From Vibrio sonorensis (lineage in GTDB: Bacteria > Pseudomonadota > Gammaproteobacteria > Enterobacterales > Vibrionaceae), in NCBI RefSeq assembly GCF_001854765.1, contig NZ_LJJE01000112.1, positions 233,673 to 297,672 on the forward strand: a stretch of 64,000 bases of DNA, read 5' to 3'. The position numbers and the translations under genes are program-made. The notes under the pieces were generated by a model that worked only from the letters and a program-made list of their open reading frames with translations, was not told the DNA's origin and ran no database searches. This document shows positions 35,904 to 45,768 of this stretch, one piece after another; position 1 is the stretch's first letter; every line of letters begins with the position of its first letter.

Positions 35904-36884
35904 TTACTTATTATCTGAGTTAGATAAACTCCAAACATATGCCGAAACTAGCTGGACTTTATCTTCACCGATAATGTCTTTCCAAGCTGGCATCACACCA
36001 GAGCGACCGTTCATAACAGTCTCTGTAACGTCTGCACGGCTACCGCCGAACAACCAGTACTGGTCCGTTAGGTCTGGGGCACCCACTAGTGGGTTACCTT
36101 TACCATCTGTACCGTGACAGGCTGCACATACTGCGAATTTAGCTTTACCAGCCTCTGCTTCGCGAGCATTTACAGAACGTCCAGAAAGGCTAAGAGTGTA
36201 AGTTACAACTTCTTTTACACCTTGCTCACCAAGCGCGTCTTTCCAACCAGGCATTTGACCGATACGGCCGTGCATGATTGTATTGACGATTGCTTGTGGT
36301 TCGCCACCGTATAACCAAGCATCGTCTGCAAGGTTAGGGAAGCCTTTCATACCACGTGCGTCTGAACCGTGACACTGAGAACAGTTCTGAAGGAACAAAC
36401 GCTGCCCAACTTTTACTGCTTCACTGTCACCAGCGATATCAGGGATAGAGCGAAGCTCATCACTGTTTTCGACATATGCCAAGCGCTTAAATGCTTCACC
36501 GAAGTAGGTTTCAGCGTCGTCCAGCTCTTTGGCATACTGGTCCAGTTGCTTGTTGTCTTGAGAAGCCGAAATAGACGCTTTAGATTGTGCAACAGTTGTT
36601 ACAGTTTGGTCTGAACTTGTCCAGCCTAAAAGGCCTTGAAAGTTACCCAAACCAGGGTAAAGCGCTAAATATATTGCGGCAAATACGAACGTACCTACAA
36701 ACAAGTACGTCCACCACTTAGGAAGTGGATTGTTTAACTCGCGAATACCATCGTACTCATGGCCCATGTCTGCACCATCTTCGACGCCCATTTTGTCTTT
36801 CAGGCACCAAACAAGTAGAGCAGCACAGCCTAATAGCGTACCAACGGTAATAACGATGATCCAAAGACTCCAAAATGTAGTCAT
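35904..36884 (-). CDS. ccoP: cbb3 oxidase subunit III, di-haem cytochrome c
   Basis: A membrane-anchored cytochrome c that delivers electrons to CcoN. The 326-residue protein has two N-terminal hydrophobic helices (FWSLWIIVITVGTLLGCAALLVW and WWTYLFVGTFVFAAIYLAL) and two haem-binding motifs, CSQCH and CAACH, with Met ligands in the repeated PAWKD/PGWKD regions. It starts within the ccoQ stop (ATGA overlap). Confidence 0.94.
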   Translation of the reverse strand: MTTFWSLWIIVITVGTLLGCAALLVWCLKDKMGVEDGADMGHEYDGIRELNNPLPKWWTYLFVGTFVFAAIYLALYPGLGNFQGLLGWTSSDQTVTTVAQSKASISASQDNKQLDQYAKELDDAETYFGEAFKRLAYVENSDELRSIPDIAGDSEAVKVGQRLFLQNCSQCHGSDARGMKGFPNLADDAWLYGGEPQAIVNTIMHGRIGQMPGWKDALGEQGVKEVVTYTLSLSGRSVNAREAEAGKAKFAVCAACHGTDGKGNPLVGAPDLTDQYWLFGGSRADVTETVMNGRSGVMPAWKDIIGEDKVQLVSAYVWSLSNSDNK

Positions 36885-37060
36885 TTCTTAGTCACTCCTT
36901 GTTCTTTAGAGGGTGCGTCTTGTTCTTCATCAGCAAAAACAAGGTTCGCAGCTTCGTCGAAACGCGCTTTACGACTCTTGCCGTAAGCCCACCAAACGAC
37001 GCCAATAAAGCTTGCAAACAACACTATGGTCCAAATACTGTGAATAGTACCTATATCCAT
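36881..37060 (-). CDS. ccoQ: cbb3 oxidase small subunit CcoQ
   Basis: A 59-residue protein, MDIGTIHSIWTIVLFASFIG..., with one membrane helix, VVWWAYGKSRKARFDEAA at its cytoplasmic side and a charged tail. This is the CcoQ/FixQ pattern, and it lies between ccoO and ccoP. It stabilises the oxidase and is involved in assembly. Confidence 0.9.
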   Translation of the reverse strand: MDIGTIHSIWTIVLFASFIGVVWWAYGKSRKARFDEAANLVFADEEQDAPSKEQGVTKK

Positions 37061-37070
37061 AATTTCACCC

Positions 37071-37691
37071 TTACTTCATTGCGTGACCCAGAGATTGAAG
37101 GTAAGCGATGATGGCATCCATCTCGGTTTTTCCTTCGACATCTTTAGCCGCGTTTGCTATTTGTTCATCAGTGTATGGAACACCAAACTGGTTGCGGAAG
37201 ATCTCAAGTTTTCTTTGAGTATCTTTGCCGTCGAGTACATTGTCTGCAAGCCATGGGAATGCAGGCATGTTTGACTCAGGAACCAATTCACGCGGATCGA
37301 TCAAGTGAACGCGGTGCCACTCGTCAGAGTAACGTCCGCCTACACGTGCCAAATCCGGTCCAGTACGTTTTGAGCCCCATAGGAATGGATGCTCGTACAC
37401 ACTTTCACCAGCAACAGAGTAGTGACCGTAACGTTCTGTTTCAGAACGGAAAGGACGGATCATCTGGCTGTGACATACGTTACAACCTTCGCGGATGTAA
37501 ACGTCACGACCTTCCATTTCAAGCGCTGTATATGGACGTAGGTTGTCCACAGCTTCAGTAGTTTGCTTTTGGAAAATCAACGGAGTGATTTCAACCAAGG
37601 CACCTAAACTGATCGCGAATACAATACAAATCGCTAGTAAGCCAACATTGCGTTCAACAATTTCATGGCGATTGTTAGAATTAGAACTCAT
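37071..37691 (-). CDS. ccoO: cbb3 oxidase subunit II, mono-haem cytochrome c
   Basis: A 206-residue membrane-anchored cytochrome c with a single N-terminal helix (NVGLLAICIVFAISLGALVE), haem motif CNVCHSQ near residue 70, and the family's GPDLARVGGRYSDEWH. Transfers electrons from CcoP to the CcoN active site. Length is normal. Confidence 0.95.
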   Translation of the reverse strand: MSSNSNNRHEIVERNVGLLAICIVFAISLGALVEITPLIFQKQTTEAVDNLRPYTALEMEGRDVYIREGCNVCHSQMIRPFRSETERYGHYSVAGESVYEHPFLWGSKRTGPDLARVGGRYSDEWHRVHLIDPRELVPESNMPAFPWLADNVLDGKDTQRKLEIFRNQFGVPYTDEQIANAAKDVEGKTEMDAIIAYLQSLGHAMK

Positions 37692-37703
37692 TATCTAATC
37701 TCC

Positions 37704-39130
37704 TTATGCCGGTTGTTGAATAGCTTTTAGGCTATTTTTAGGTGCTGCAATTGTCTTATACGCGTTGTAAGCCATCAGGAACATACCCACTAGGAATATG
37801 AAGCCACCGATGAAACGAACGGTATAGTACGGGTAAGACGCTTGTACTGACTCTACAAAGCTGTAAGTCAAAGTACCGTCAGAGTTAACTGCACGCCACA
37901 TCAGACCTTGCATAACACCTGAAATCCACATAGCAACGATGTACAGAACCGTACCGATAGTTGCCAGCCAGAAGTGCGCGTTAATCATACTCACTGAGTA
38001 CATGCGCTCCTGACCAAATAGGCGTGGGATTAGGTGGTATACAGAACCGATGGATACCATTGCAACCCAACCAAGAGCACCAGAGTGAACGTGACCAATC
38101 GTCCAGTCGGTATAGTGGGATAGGGCGTTAACGGTTTTGATCGACATCATAGGCCCTTCGAAGGTAGACATACCGTAGAAAGACAGAGATACGATCAGGA
38201 ATCTTAAGATTGGGTCGTAGCGAAGTTTATGCCACGCACCAGATAGTGTCATGATACCGTTGATCATCCCCCCCAAGACGGAGCGAATAGAACCAAGGAC
38301 ATCACCATACCTAGCGACTGAGTCCAGTCTGGCAGCGCTGTATAGTGTAGGTGGTGAGGACCAGCCCAAATATACAAAGACACTAGTGCCCAAAAGTGAA
38401 CGATAGACAGACGGTATGAGTAAACCGGACGTTCAGCTTGCTTAGGTACAAAGTAGTACATCATACCTAGGAAACCGGCTGTCAGTAGGAAACCTACTGC
38501 GTTGTGTCCATACCACCACTGTACCATTGCGTCCACTGCACCAGAGTAAATCGAGTAAGATTTACCAAGGCCAACAGGGATCGCCATGCTGTTTACGATG
38601 TGCAACACCGCAACAGTGATAATAAAGGCACCGAAGAACCAGTTAGCTACGTAGATGTGAGAGGTATTACGCTTAATCAGTGTTCCAAAGAACACAACCG
38701 CGTAGGCTACCCAAACAACCGCGATAGCGATATCGATAGGCCATTCTAGTTCTGCGTACTCTTTACCTGAGGTATAACCCAAAGGCAGAGTAATAGCAGC
38801 GGCTAAAATGATTGCTTGCCATCCCCAAAAGGTGAATGGGACAAGAGGGCCTCCAAATAGACGTGTTTGACAAGTACGCTGCACAACATAATAAGATGTT
38901 GCGAACAGTGCACTAGTACCAAACGCAAAAATAACCGCATTAGTATGCAGAGGACGTAATCGGCTATACGTCAGCCATGGCGTATCAAAATTCAACGCTG
39001 GCCACACTAACTGAGCGGCGATCAAAACACCAACAGCCATACCGACAATTCCCCATAGTATGGTCACTAAGGTAAATTGACGAACGACCGTATAGTTGTA
39101 GTTTTGTTCAAGCTGCTTTTCTTGGCTCAT
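37704..39130 (-). CDS. ccoN: cbb3 oxidase catalytic subunit I (one frameshift in a G7 run)
   Basis: The haem-copper oxygen-reducing subunit, about 475 residues when joined, with about 12 membrane helices. The high-spin haem and CuB His motifs are visible (WWYGHNAVGF, GPHHLHY, GHVHSGALGWV). The frame breaks at a run of seven G (38268-38274 on the plus strand as C). The first part stops after LFAPSWGG, and MINGIMTLSGAWHKL continues in the next frame. Eight G would restore the frame exactly. This is the clearest homopolymer-length error candidate in the window. First gene of ccoNOQP; only an FNR half-site (TTGAT) is visible in the upstream region. Confidence 0.92.
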
Positions 39131-39387
39131 TGCATGCTTCCAATTTCTAATTAACTACACTTCACTTCCAACACGACAGTAGTCGTAATGCCACCCAAAT
39201 CGTTGGGAAAATTATTTCTGTTATCAGCAATTTATTTTCCTTGCCGACTTTAAAAAAAAGTGGCATTTTCAGCGTCCAACTATACTGCAATTAACATATC
39301 AATGACAGGTAAGTAACCTTACACTTGATCTGGATTTGATTTTTTATGTCAAAACTTTGAAGTTTGTTACACGGAGAAGACCCGACC

Positions 39388-39755
39388 ATGCCCGCACAAA
39401 AGCTGACACGTGGACGTTTTGCTCAAATAATCATCACCTTAACGCTGCTGATTATCGCTTTTACATGGCGAACAATGACTCATACATCCGAAGAAATGGT
39501 CCAATGTGAATTGAAACCAAACTGTACTTTTGATGTTAACAGTTCGTCATTCGAAATAACCAACAACGAAGACGGTTCTCTCCAGCTCACGACTACAAAT
39601 AAAGGGTGGACATAATCATAGATTCTTCCACTTATCACGTGGAGCAAAGTTCAGAAATGAGCTGGCAGCTTGTAGAAAAAATGAAACGCGAGGAAAACTC
39701 TGTTTCATTGATAAGCAAGGGTCAAAAGATCAAAGCAAAGATCCTTGTAAAGTAG
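39388..39755 (+). CDS. unknown small membrane-anchored protein (one frameshift)
   Basis: Reads as a protein of about 122 residues with an N-terminal hydrophobic helix (FAQIIITLTLLIIAFTW) and a small extracytoplasmic domain containing VQCELKPNCTFDV, two Cys that could pair. The frame breaks near 39612 (NKGWT then IIIDSSTYHVEQ in another frame). One added base joins them, and the second part ends KGQKIKAKILVK. Family not recognised. It is divergent from ccoN, at the place where Vibrio genomes carry a conserved hypothetical gene. The ATG at 39388 follows GGAGAAG. A terminator follows. Confidence 0.55.
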
Positions 39756-39789
39756 AAGCGTTAATAGATAGCAATATCGATAAGATATA

Positions 39790-39814
39790 AAGGCAGTAAA
39801 AACTGCCTTCTTTT
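39790..39814 (+). terminator. rho-independent terminator
   Basis: AAGGCAGT/ACTGCCTT stem with an AAAA loop and following CTTTTAT, just after the small unknown gene. Confidence 0.8.
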
Positions 39815-39859
39815 ATATAGCTTTATATAAGTCTTCTTTTACCCTTAACTAAGCACACC

Positions 39860-40978
39860 TCACTGACGGTTAACCGCATCTAGCCAAGCGACTATAGAAT
39901 GAGAGACTTGCTGGTCAAAAGTCGTGTCAATTTCCACGTACTCCTCAGGTAAACCTTTATCTGCCGGTTGGAACATGTGATTCAGATCCTCAAACGTTTC
40001 AACGCGTGAGTGTTCATGCGTCAATGCGTGTTTGGCATTGGCAAAGTTACGTTTAGCGTCAACCTGTATATCTTTGCCACCGAATATTGCGTACATAGGA
40101 ATATTAAGTGTTTGCAGTGTCTGCTCTGGATCGTAGTTAAGTGCGTGCTTAAACCAGGCAAGTGGTAGGGACTGGAAAACATCACGCATATGGCGGGGGC
40201 TTAAGCCCAGTTCTTTTGCGTACGGCTTGAACTCAGCATCGAACAAATCTTGATACCCTTGGGTACTAGGAGTGTGTTCAACTAAGTGAAAGAAGCGCTG
40301 CAACCAAGCGTTTTCAGTCTCAATCCAAGCAGTATCTTTTCCAGATAAGATAGCGATATCTCGACTCTGATTTTGTAGTATGTTTTCAATATCGTCGAAC
40401 GGCCCAGCTAAGTGGACGATATGCTTAACCTTGTCACTTTTGGTTGCGGCCATTGTGGCGACCATACTTCCGGATGAATGGCCAATTAAACCAATCTTAT
40501 TGGCGTCAACTTTGGGTTGTTTTTCAAGCCAAACAATAGCTTTAACGGCATCATTGGCAAAGTCATCCATAGTCGCCGTTTGGTAGTTCCCTATGCTTTT
40601 ACCAACACCGCGTTTGTCATATCGCAGAACGGCGTAACCCGCTTTGGTCAGCTCGTCAGCCAAAACCATAAAAGGCCTATGCCCGTAAAAATGTTCATCT
40701 CTGTCCATTGGACCAGAGCCCGCAATCAAAATGACAGCCGGATAACTGCCTAACTTTCTAGGAGCTGTGAACTCTCCGCGAATTTCTACGCCTTCTTCAG
40801 CACCTTTAATCACAACAGATTCGACGTGGTAAGGGCGCTCTTTTGGGGTTTGCGGTCTACTGGGGTTAAGCCAGCTAGTACATGCCGCTAGGGAAGGGAC
40901 AATCATACCAACAGCAATAATGGTTTTGGCATACATCTTAAATGGAAGTGAAAACAGCCGTTCAATCAATGCACTCAT
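39860..40978 (-). CDS. alpha/beta-hydrolase lipoprotein
   Basis: A 372-residue serine hydrolase. The N-terminus has a lipoprotein-type signal with lipobox SLAAC near residue 32. The hydrolase domain has oxyanion-loop AGSGPMDRDEH, nucleophile elbow GHSSG (about residue 168), an acidic strand GGKDIQVD and catalytic His in EDLNHMF. Similar proteins are annotated as alpha/beta hydrolases or acyl-CoA thioester/peptide hydrolases; the substrate cannot be told from sequence. Monocistronic. Confidence 0.8.
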   Translation of the reverse strand: MSALIERLFSLPFKMYAKTIIAVGMIVPSLAACTSWLNPSRPQTPKERPYHVESVVIKGAEEGVEIRGEFTAPRKLGSYPAVILIAGSGPMDRDEHFYGHRPFMVLADELTKAGYAVLRYDKRGVGKSIGNYQTATMDDFANDAVKAIVWLEKQPKVDANKIGLIGHSSGSMVATMAATKSDKVKHIVHLAGPFDDIENILQNQSRDIAILSGKDTAWIETENAWLQRFFHLVEHTPSTQGYQDLFDAEFKPYAKELGLSPRHMRDVFQSLPLAWFKHALNYDPEQTLQTLNIPMYAIFGGKDIQVDAKRNFANAKHALTHEHSRVETFEDLNHMFQPADKGLPEEYVEIDTTFDQQVSHSIVAWLDAVNRQ

Positions 40979-41660
40979 ACATGACTCCTTAGGTATATAA
41001 GTGGTGAAACGTTAGCCAAAGGCAACTTGCACAACCACACTTTTTGCGTTTTTAACCTTCACAGTTTGCACTAATTTACACAAACAACTCTTAAGCAAAA
41101 CCGGACACTTTTATCAGACAGGTAACTGTTAAAACTGAGAGAAAAACATTTGTCTTCCTAAAATCTATTTCAGGTTTCTAGTATTGACACTGTTAATAAT
41201 AAAAATATATCCAGAGTTAGCATACAATGTAAAAGCGCGTCTATATGAAAAATATTAATGATTCGATTTATTTAACTTCATATAAAAACGGATTGCTAAG
41301 TAATTGAGATTACCAATTTATACTAGTATCGATTTAATACTAAAATTCACATTTGTTAATATTTATAACGCCATGTTCCAATAATGTTTATTAATTATTG
41401 ATTTACTTGGAGCTGCATCTGGTATTAACAAAACCTTTAACCCAGAAACAAAAATCCCACAAATCCATTTAAATCAAAATCTTAACGATATTTATCTGAT
41501 GACAGCGACAGATTTTATGAGTGAACCGTTTGCTAGTACTAGCCGCTTTAACTCAGGGGTGAAATCAAAAAAAACCGTCTTTCCATTAATTTACATTTCT
41601 ATTTATTTAAAACTTGGGTATATTTTAAAAAGTTAAACAATTGTGTTTTGCTAAATTATT
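40979..41660. other. AT-rich intergenic region with a possible ORF relic
   Basis: About 680 bases without a convincing gene, markedly AT-rich. From about 41387 to 41636 one plus-strand frame stays open and reads protein-like (LLGAASGINKTFNPETK...), but there is no start codon with a ribosome-binding site before 41499. It may be a decayed gene or chance. The promoter for the riboswitch-controlled cbi operon should lie at the right-hand end. Confidence 0.4.
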
Positions 41661-41664
41661 TAGA

Positions 41665-41760
41665 AGCGGTTTACAAAAATCGCTTACGGTGAATCAGGTG
41701 GCAATCCTGAACTGTACCCGCAACTGTGTTCGATATTTTTTCGTAAGTCAGATCCCACTA
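41665..41760 (+). promoter_or_regulatory. cobalamin (AdoCbl) riboswitch
   Basis: The conserved core GGTG..AATCC..AAC-G-ACCCGCAACTGT is visible at 41688-41717, followed by AAGTCAGATC (a partial B12-box) at 41745-41754. It sits about 100 bases before cbiD, the first gene of a corrinoid biosynthesis operon, where such switches repress expression when cobalamin is plentiful. Outer boundaries are approximate. Confidence 0.82.
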
Positions 41761-41860
41761 AATAAAAAATATATCCAACTGGGCGGGAGCACTCAGAGTC
41801 ATATATCACTTCGATATCGACACATGCCCCCATTGTATCTAAACCTTTTTGAGAAGTGAC

Positions 41861-42973
41861 GTGGGCAAACTCAAACGTTCCAAATCAAACCAAGATCTTC
41901 GCGGTGGTTATACCACCGGAGCTTGTGCCGCAGCCGCTGCGAGAGCATCGGTAAGAGCCCTGATCGAAAAGCAATCGGTTGACGAAATAACGATACAAAT
42001 CCCCAATCGAGAGTGGGTTACCTTCCCGATAAACCGTCTTGAACAATCGGATACGGTTCTTTGTGGTGTGATTAAAGATGCGGGTGATGATCCAGACTGT
42101 ACTCATGGTTTAGAAATTCAGTGCAAAGCCAGACTCGTCAATGATAAAGGGATAAAAGTTCTCGGTGGTCTCGGTGTAGCCGTTGTCACTAAACCCGGTT
42201 TAGAGCTTAGTGTGGGAGAACCCGCCATCAACCCTGTTCCCAAAGCGAATATTATTGAAATGGCCTCCTTGGAGTGGTTGAACGCTTCAAAAACCCTTCA
42301 AGATACATTTGGTCTTGAACTGACCATCATAGTTCCGGATGGCGAGAAAGCGGCAACGGAAACAATTAATGAACGTCTGGGACTCGTTGGCGGCATCTCT
42401 ATTTTAGGTACCCGCGGCACCGTTAGACCGTATTCGACCTCTGCATTTGCCGCTTCAGTAAGACAAGCGATACAGATAGCGAAAACCAATGGTGAGCAAC
42501 ACGTAGTACTCACAACAGGGAGCCGTTCAGAAATCGCGGCCAAAAAAATTATACCGACATTAAATGAGATGGCTTTTATACAAGCGGGCGACTTTATTGG
42601 GGTAGGCCTGCGTTCGGCAAAGCGCTACAAGGTTAAACAGATCACTGTCGTTTGTATGATAGGCAAGCTAGGTAAGCTTATCTCTGGTCGAATGATGACC
42701 CATGTGTCAGGTTATGGCATTGATTTCAGTTACCTAAGTAGATTGGCTCATCAAGAAGGTATCGAGTCAACGCTCTGTGAACATATTGCCAGCGCCAACT
42801 CAGGTCGGCATGTACTTGACCTTGTTCGCGATAGCAAACCAACTAATTTTTATAACCGACTGTGTAAAGAAGCGCAGCAACACGCTGCTAAGTACGTCAG
42901 TAATGCGCTTGATGTCGAGGTTATATTGATCGACTTCAATGGTGAACCCATTGGCAAGAGTCGAAGTGAATAA
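41861..42973 (+). CDS. cbiD: cobalt-precorrin-5B C1-methyltransferase
   Basis: Methylates C1 of the corrin ring with S-adenosylmethionine in the anaerobic (early cobalt) pathway. The protein of about 370 residues has the N-terminal signature RGGYTTGACAAAAA and the central SGRMMTHVSGYGIDFS-type region of CbiD. The GTG start at 41861 has GAGAAG upstream; a TTG four codons earlier is less likely. First gene after the riboswitch. CbiD implies the anaerobic route. Confidence 0.92.
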   Translation: MGKLKRSKSNQDLRGGYTTGACAAAAARASVRALIEKQSVDEITIQIPNREWVTFPINRLEQSDTVLCGVIKDAGDDPDCTHGLEIQCKARLVNDKGIKVLGGLGVAVVTKPGLELSVGEPAINPVPKANIIEMASLEWLNASKTLQDTFGLELTIIVPDGEKAATETINERLGLVGGISILGTRGTVRPYSTSAFAASVRQAIQIAKTNGEQHVVLTTGSRSEIAAKKIIPTLNEMAFIQAGDFIGVGLRSAKRYKVKQITVVCMIGKLGKLISGRMMTHVSGYGIDFSYLSRLAHQEGIESTLCEHIASANSGRHVLDLVRDSKPTNFYNRLCKEAQQHAAKYVSNALDVEVILIDFNGEPIGKSRSE

Positions 42974-42989
42974 ACTGACAAGGAATAGA

Positions 42990-43672
42990 ATGAAGGATCA
43001 CCACAGCGAGTTTGTTGCGCCGAAGAGCATGCAGCAAATGACACAAAAAGGTCATCAGATTGAAGAAGACTCTTTTTCGATTATTGATCGCGAAATAGAT
43101 GAGATTCACGGGGGACATTCTCACAATAAGCAGCAATGGCAAGTGGTTCGCAGAGCTATTCACACTACCGGAGACTTCGAGTTTTCAGACTTGTACCGCT
43201 TCAGCGAAAATGCCGTTGATACAGGTATCAAAGCACTTATCAACGGCTGCCCGATAGTCAGTGATGTTACCATGATCAAAAGTGGGATAAGTCCAGTTCG
43301 TACAAAAATCCACGGTAATGCGACCCATTGCTTTATCAGTGACGCCGACGTAATTGAAAACGCCAAGCTGCCGGTGATACACGAGCTGTATGGGGGATGA
43401 AAAAAGCGAGAGACTTAGGTCTTCTCGATGGATCTATTGTCGCTATCGGAAACGCGCCAACCGCGTTATACGAGGTACTGAGAATGGTAGAAGCAGGTGA
43501 AGCAAAGCCAGCCTTAATCATTGGTATTCCAGTCGGTTTTGTAAAAGCCCTAGAGTCTAAGCAAGCTTTGGTTGAACAAAATCGCGTTGAGTACATTGCC
43601 AGTGTAGGTCGCAAAGGGGGAAGCCCGCTTGTGGTCTCCACAGTTCACGCACTTTTGTATCAGACGGTGTAA
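42990..43672 (+). CDS. cbiC: cobalt-precorrin-8 methylmutase (one frameshift)
   Basis: Moves the C11 methyl to C12 to give cobyrinate. About 227 residues when joined. It shows the family's RAIHTTGDFEF with catalytic His, DVTMIKSGI, and IVAIGNAPTAL near the end. The frame breaks at a run of five G (43392-43396): HELYGG stops and MKKARDLGLLDGS continues; six G would restore it. The start at 42990 follows AGGAATAG. Likely intact in the organism. Confidence 0.88.
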
Positions 43673-44952
43673 TGGCGATGGCAAGAATTAGCGTAGTTGG
43701 CATTCCCGAAGACGGTTGTATAAGCCTAACAAGCAAGGCCGTGAGCCTTGTTACTGAGTCTAGAGTCGTTGCAGGACATCCTCGTCATCTAGAGTGGTTC
43801 CCGCAGTTTCAGGGGACCTTTCTATCTATGGAACAAGGATTTTCGACTTGGTTAAACCAAGTGATTGAAGAGAGCGAAGAGGGCGATGTTGCGATTTTAG
43901 CATCTGGAGATCCGCTCTTTTTTGGCATTGGCACGACATTACTCAAAAAGTTTCCCGCTAAAGAGCTAGCGTTTATCCCCACTCAAAGCTCTGCACAATT
44001 GGCCTTTGCCGCGTAGGGCTGCTTGGCACCAAGCACAATTTTTATCAGTACACGGCAGAGCACTAGCGGGTATATCAGCCAGATGCAAGTGGGCGATCTA
44101 TTCGCAATCTTAACCGATTACCAAAACACACCACAAAAAATAGCGTCGCACCTTTTGCAGTTTAACAACCATCACTGGACACTCTACGTTTGTGAACAGT
44201 TAGGTGGGTTAGAAGAAAGAGTCCGGTCATACTCCGTTGCTGAGCTATCAGAAACTAGCGACACTTTCGACAAACTCAATATTGTGGTCGCTAAAAGAAA
44301 AGAGGCGGCCTCTCAATTGCATTGGGGCGGCCACAGGCAGTTTGCCCAAGACAGTAGCTTTAGCAAGCGCAAGCCAATAAACGGTCTTATCACCAAAGAA
44401 GCGGTGAGAAACCTCGCACTCACTCAGTTGAAACTATCACCGCTAGACACTGTATGGGATATCGGCGCAGGCTCTGGTTCTATAGCTATTGAAGCGGCAA
44501 AATTTGCCGTAAGAGGCAGCGTTTTCGCAGTTGAATGCAACGTCGATTGCTTTGACGTTATTGAAGAGAATATCAAGGCGCACAGCACCGACAACGTAAC
44601 ACTTGTAAAGATTAAAGCACCAGAAGGACTCGACCAGTTACCGAGCCCAAATGCCGTGTTTATCGGTGGCTCTCGCGGTCAAATGGACGGAATTTTAGAT
44701 CAAGCGTGGCTGCAACTATTAAATGACGGACGTCTTGTCGTCTCTGCGGTCACAGTCGATACCGTAGGAGAGATATACCAATGGGCTAAGCAAAACAGTC
44801 TTGAGTTTGATGCCAAACTCATCAACGTATCCCATTTACAACCGCTAGCACATTACCAAAGATATCAGGGAGATAATCCAATTCACCTGTTCACTTTTAC
44901 CAAACAACAATCCATACCTTTAACGTCAGAAATCTCAGAGGATCCGATATGA
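43672..44952 (+). CDS. cbiET: cobalt-precorrin-7 methyltransferase/decarboxylase CbiE-CbiT fusion (three frameshifts)
   Basis: A CobL-like fusion. The N-terminal CbiE methylates C5 (ASGDPLFFGIG motif). The C-terminal CbiT methylates C15 and decarboxylates the ring-C acetate; its SAM loop is WDIGAGSGSIAIEAA and it has VFIGGSRG. Around 44009-44070 three single-base gaps are needed: at CC (44009), TT (44023) and GGG (44068). Adding one base at each gives LAFARVGLLWHQAQFLSVHG and so on, matching the family. The net loss is three bases, so both ends share a frame while the middle does not. Three faults in 65 bases suggests poor base calls locally. It overlaps cbiL by 4 bases. Confidence 0.85.
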
Positions 44953-45749
44953 CCATTTCATCACTAGGCAAACTTTATGCGGTTGGCGTCGGAACCGGAG
45001 ACAGTGAACTGCTCACACTTAAAGCGGTTCGACTTATCAAAGAAGCTGACGTAATCGCAATTCCAGAGAAAAACAAAGGAAAAGCCGACTCGTTTGCTTG
45101 GCAAATCGTAACTGGTGCCGTGCCAGAGGCAGAAATCTCAGCAGAATCGTGTTACTTACACTTTCCGATGACCAGAGATCCGTCGGTAAACATACCGGCA
45201 TGGCAAACCGCCGCACACACCATTTTGCAGAGACTACAAGCAGGTAAAAACGTCGTCTTTATCACCGAAGGGGATCCTTCTGTTTTTAGCACTTGGTCCT
45301 ATGTTCAAGATGAGCTTTCCGAACTAATTCCTGAGCTCAAGCCAGTAATAGTGCCGGGGATCACCTCTATTACCGCCGTACCTGCAGCAACCAAAATTCC
45401 GTTAGCTGAGGGAAAAGAGAAGTTTTGTGTCGTACCTGCTACCTATGGCATTGAGTGTTTGGAAAACTTGGTAAAAGAGTTTGATACCATCATGTTAATC
45501 AAAGCAGGTCGCATGATCCCAGCGCTTTCGGAAAAGTTGAAAAAGCTCGGCATACACGATGTTGCAACTTATGTTTCCCATGCCAGCAGCGAGCAAGAGG
45601 AAATATACGACGACCTTGATGACGTCCCCAATTCAAATCGATATTTCTCCATGGTTCAGCTCTCAATCCGCACTCGAAAAGGGGTTCTAAGAGGACAGCA
45701 ACCCATCACGGTAGAGGCAAGTTTCTCCTCTAGTCGCGCTGTAAATTAG
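44949..45749 (+). CDS. cbiL: cobalt-precorrin-2 C20-methyltransferase
   Basis: Adds the C20 methyl to cobalt-precorrin-2, the first committed methylation in the anaerobic pathway. The 266-residue protein has the tetrapyrrole methylase pattern: LYAVGVGTGDSELLTLKAV at the N-terminus, FITEGDPSVFSTW near residue 105 and VPGITSITAVPA near 137. The FSTW and T-P-E-type positions suit CbiL/CobI. Frame intact. Confidence 0.92.
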   Translation: MTISSLGKLYAVGVGTGDSELLTLKAVRLIKEADVIAIPEKNKGKADSFAWQIVTGAVPEAEISAESCYLHFPMTRDPSVNIPAWQTAAHTILQRLQAGKNVVFITEGDPSVFSTWSYVQDELSELIPELKPVIVPGITSITAVPAATKIPLAEGKEKFCVVPATYGIECLENLVKEFDTIMLIKAGRMIPALSEKLKKLGIHDVATYVSHASSEQEEIYDDLDDVPNSNRYFSMVQLSIRTRKGVLRGQQPITVEASFSSSRAVN

Positions 45750-45768
45750 TCGTGGGGTTTGTCGTAAC

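Noticed and set aside
39301..39360. FNR box upstream of ccoN (TTGATCTGGATTTGAT)
   Set aside because: Only the left half-site matches the consensus; the right half should be ATCAA.
40979..41660. A 45-codon ORF at 41499-41636
   Set aside because: No ribosome-binding site, AT-rich low-information C-terminus and no recognisable homology.
41641..41859. A 72-codon plus-strand open frame running into cbiD
   Set aside because: It lies across the conserved cobalamin riboswitch core and has no ribosome-binding site or recognisable protein content.
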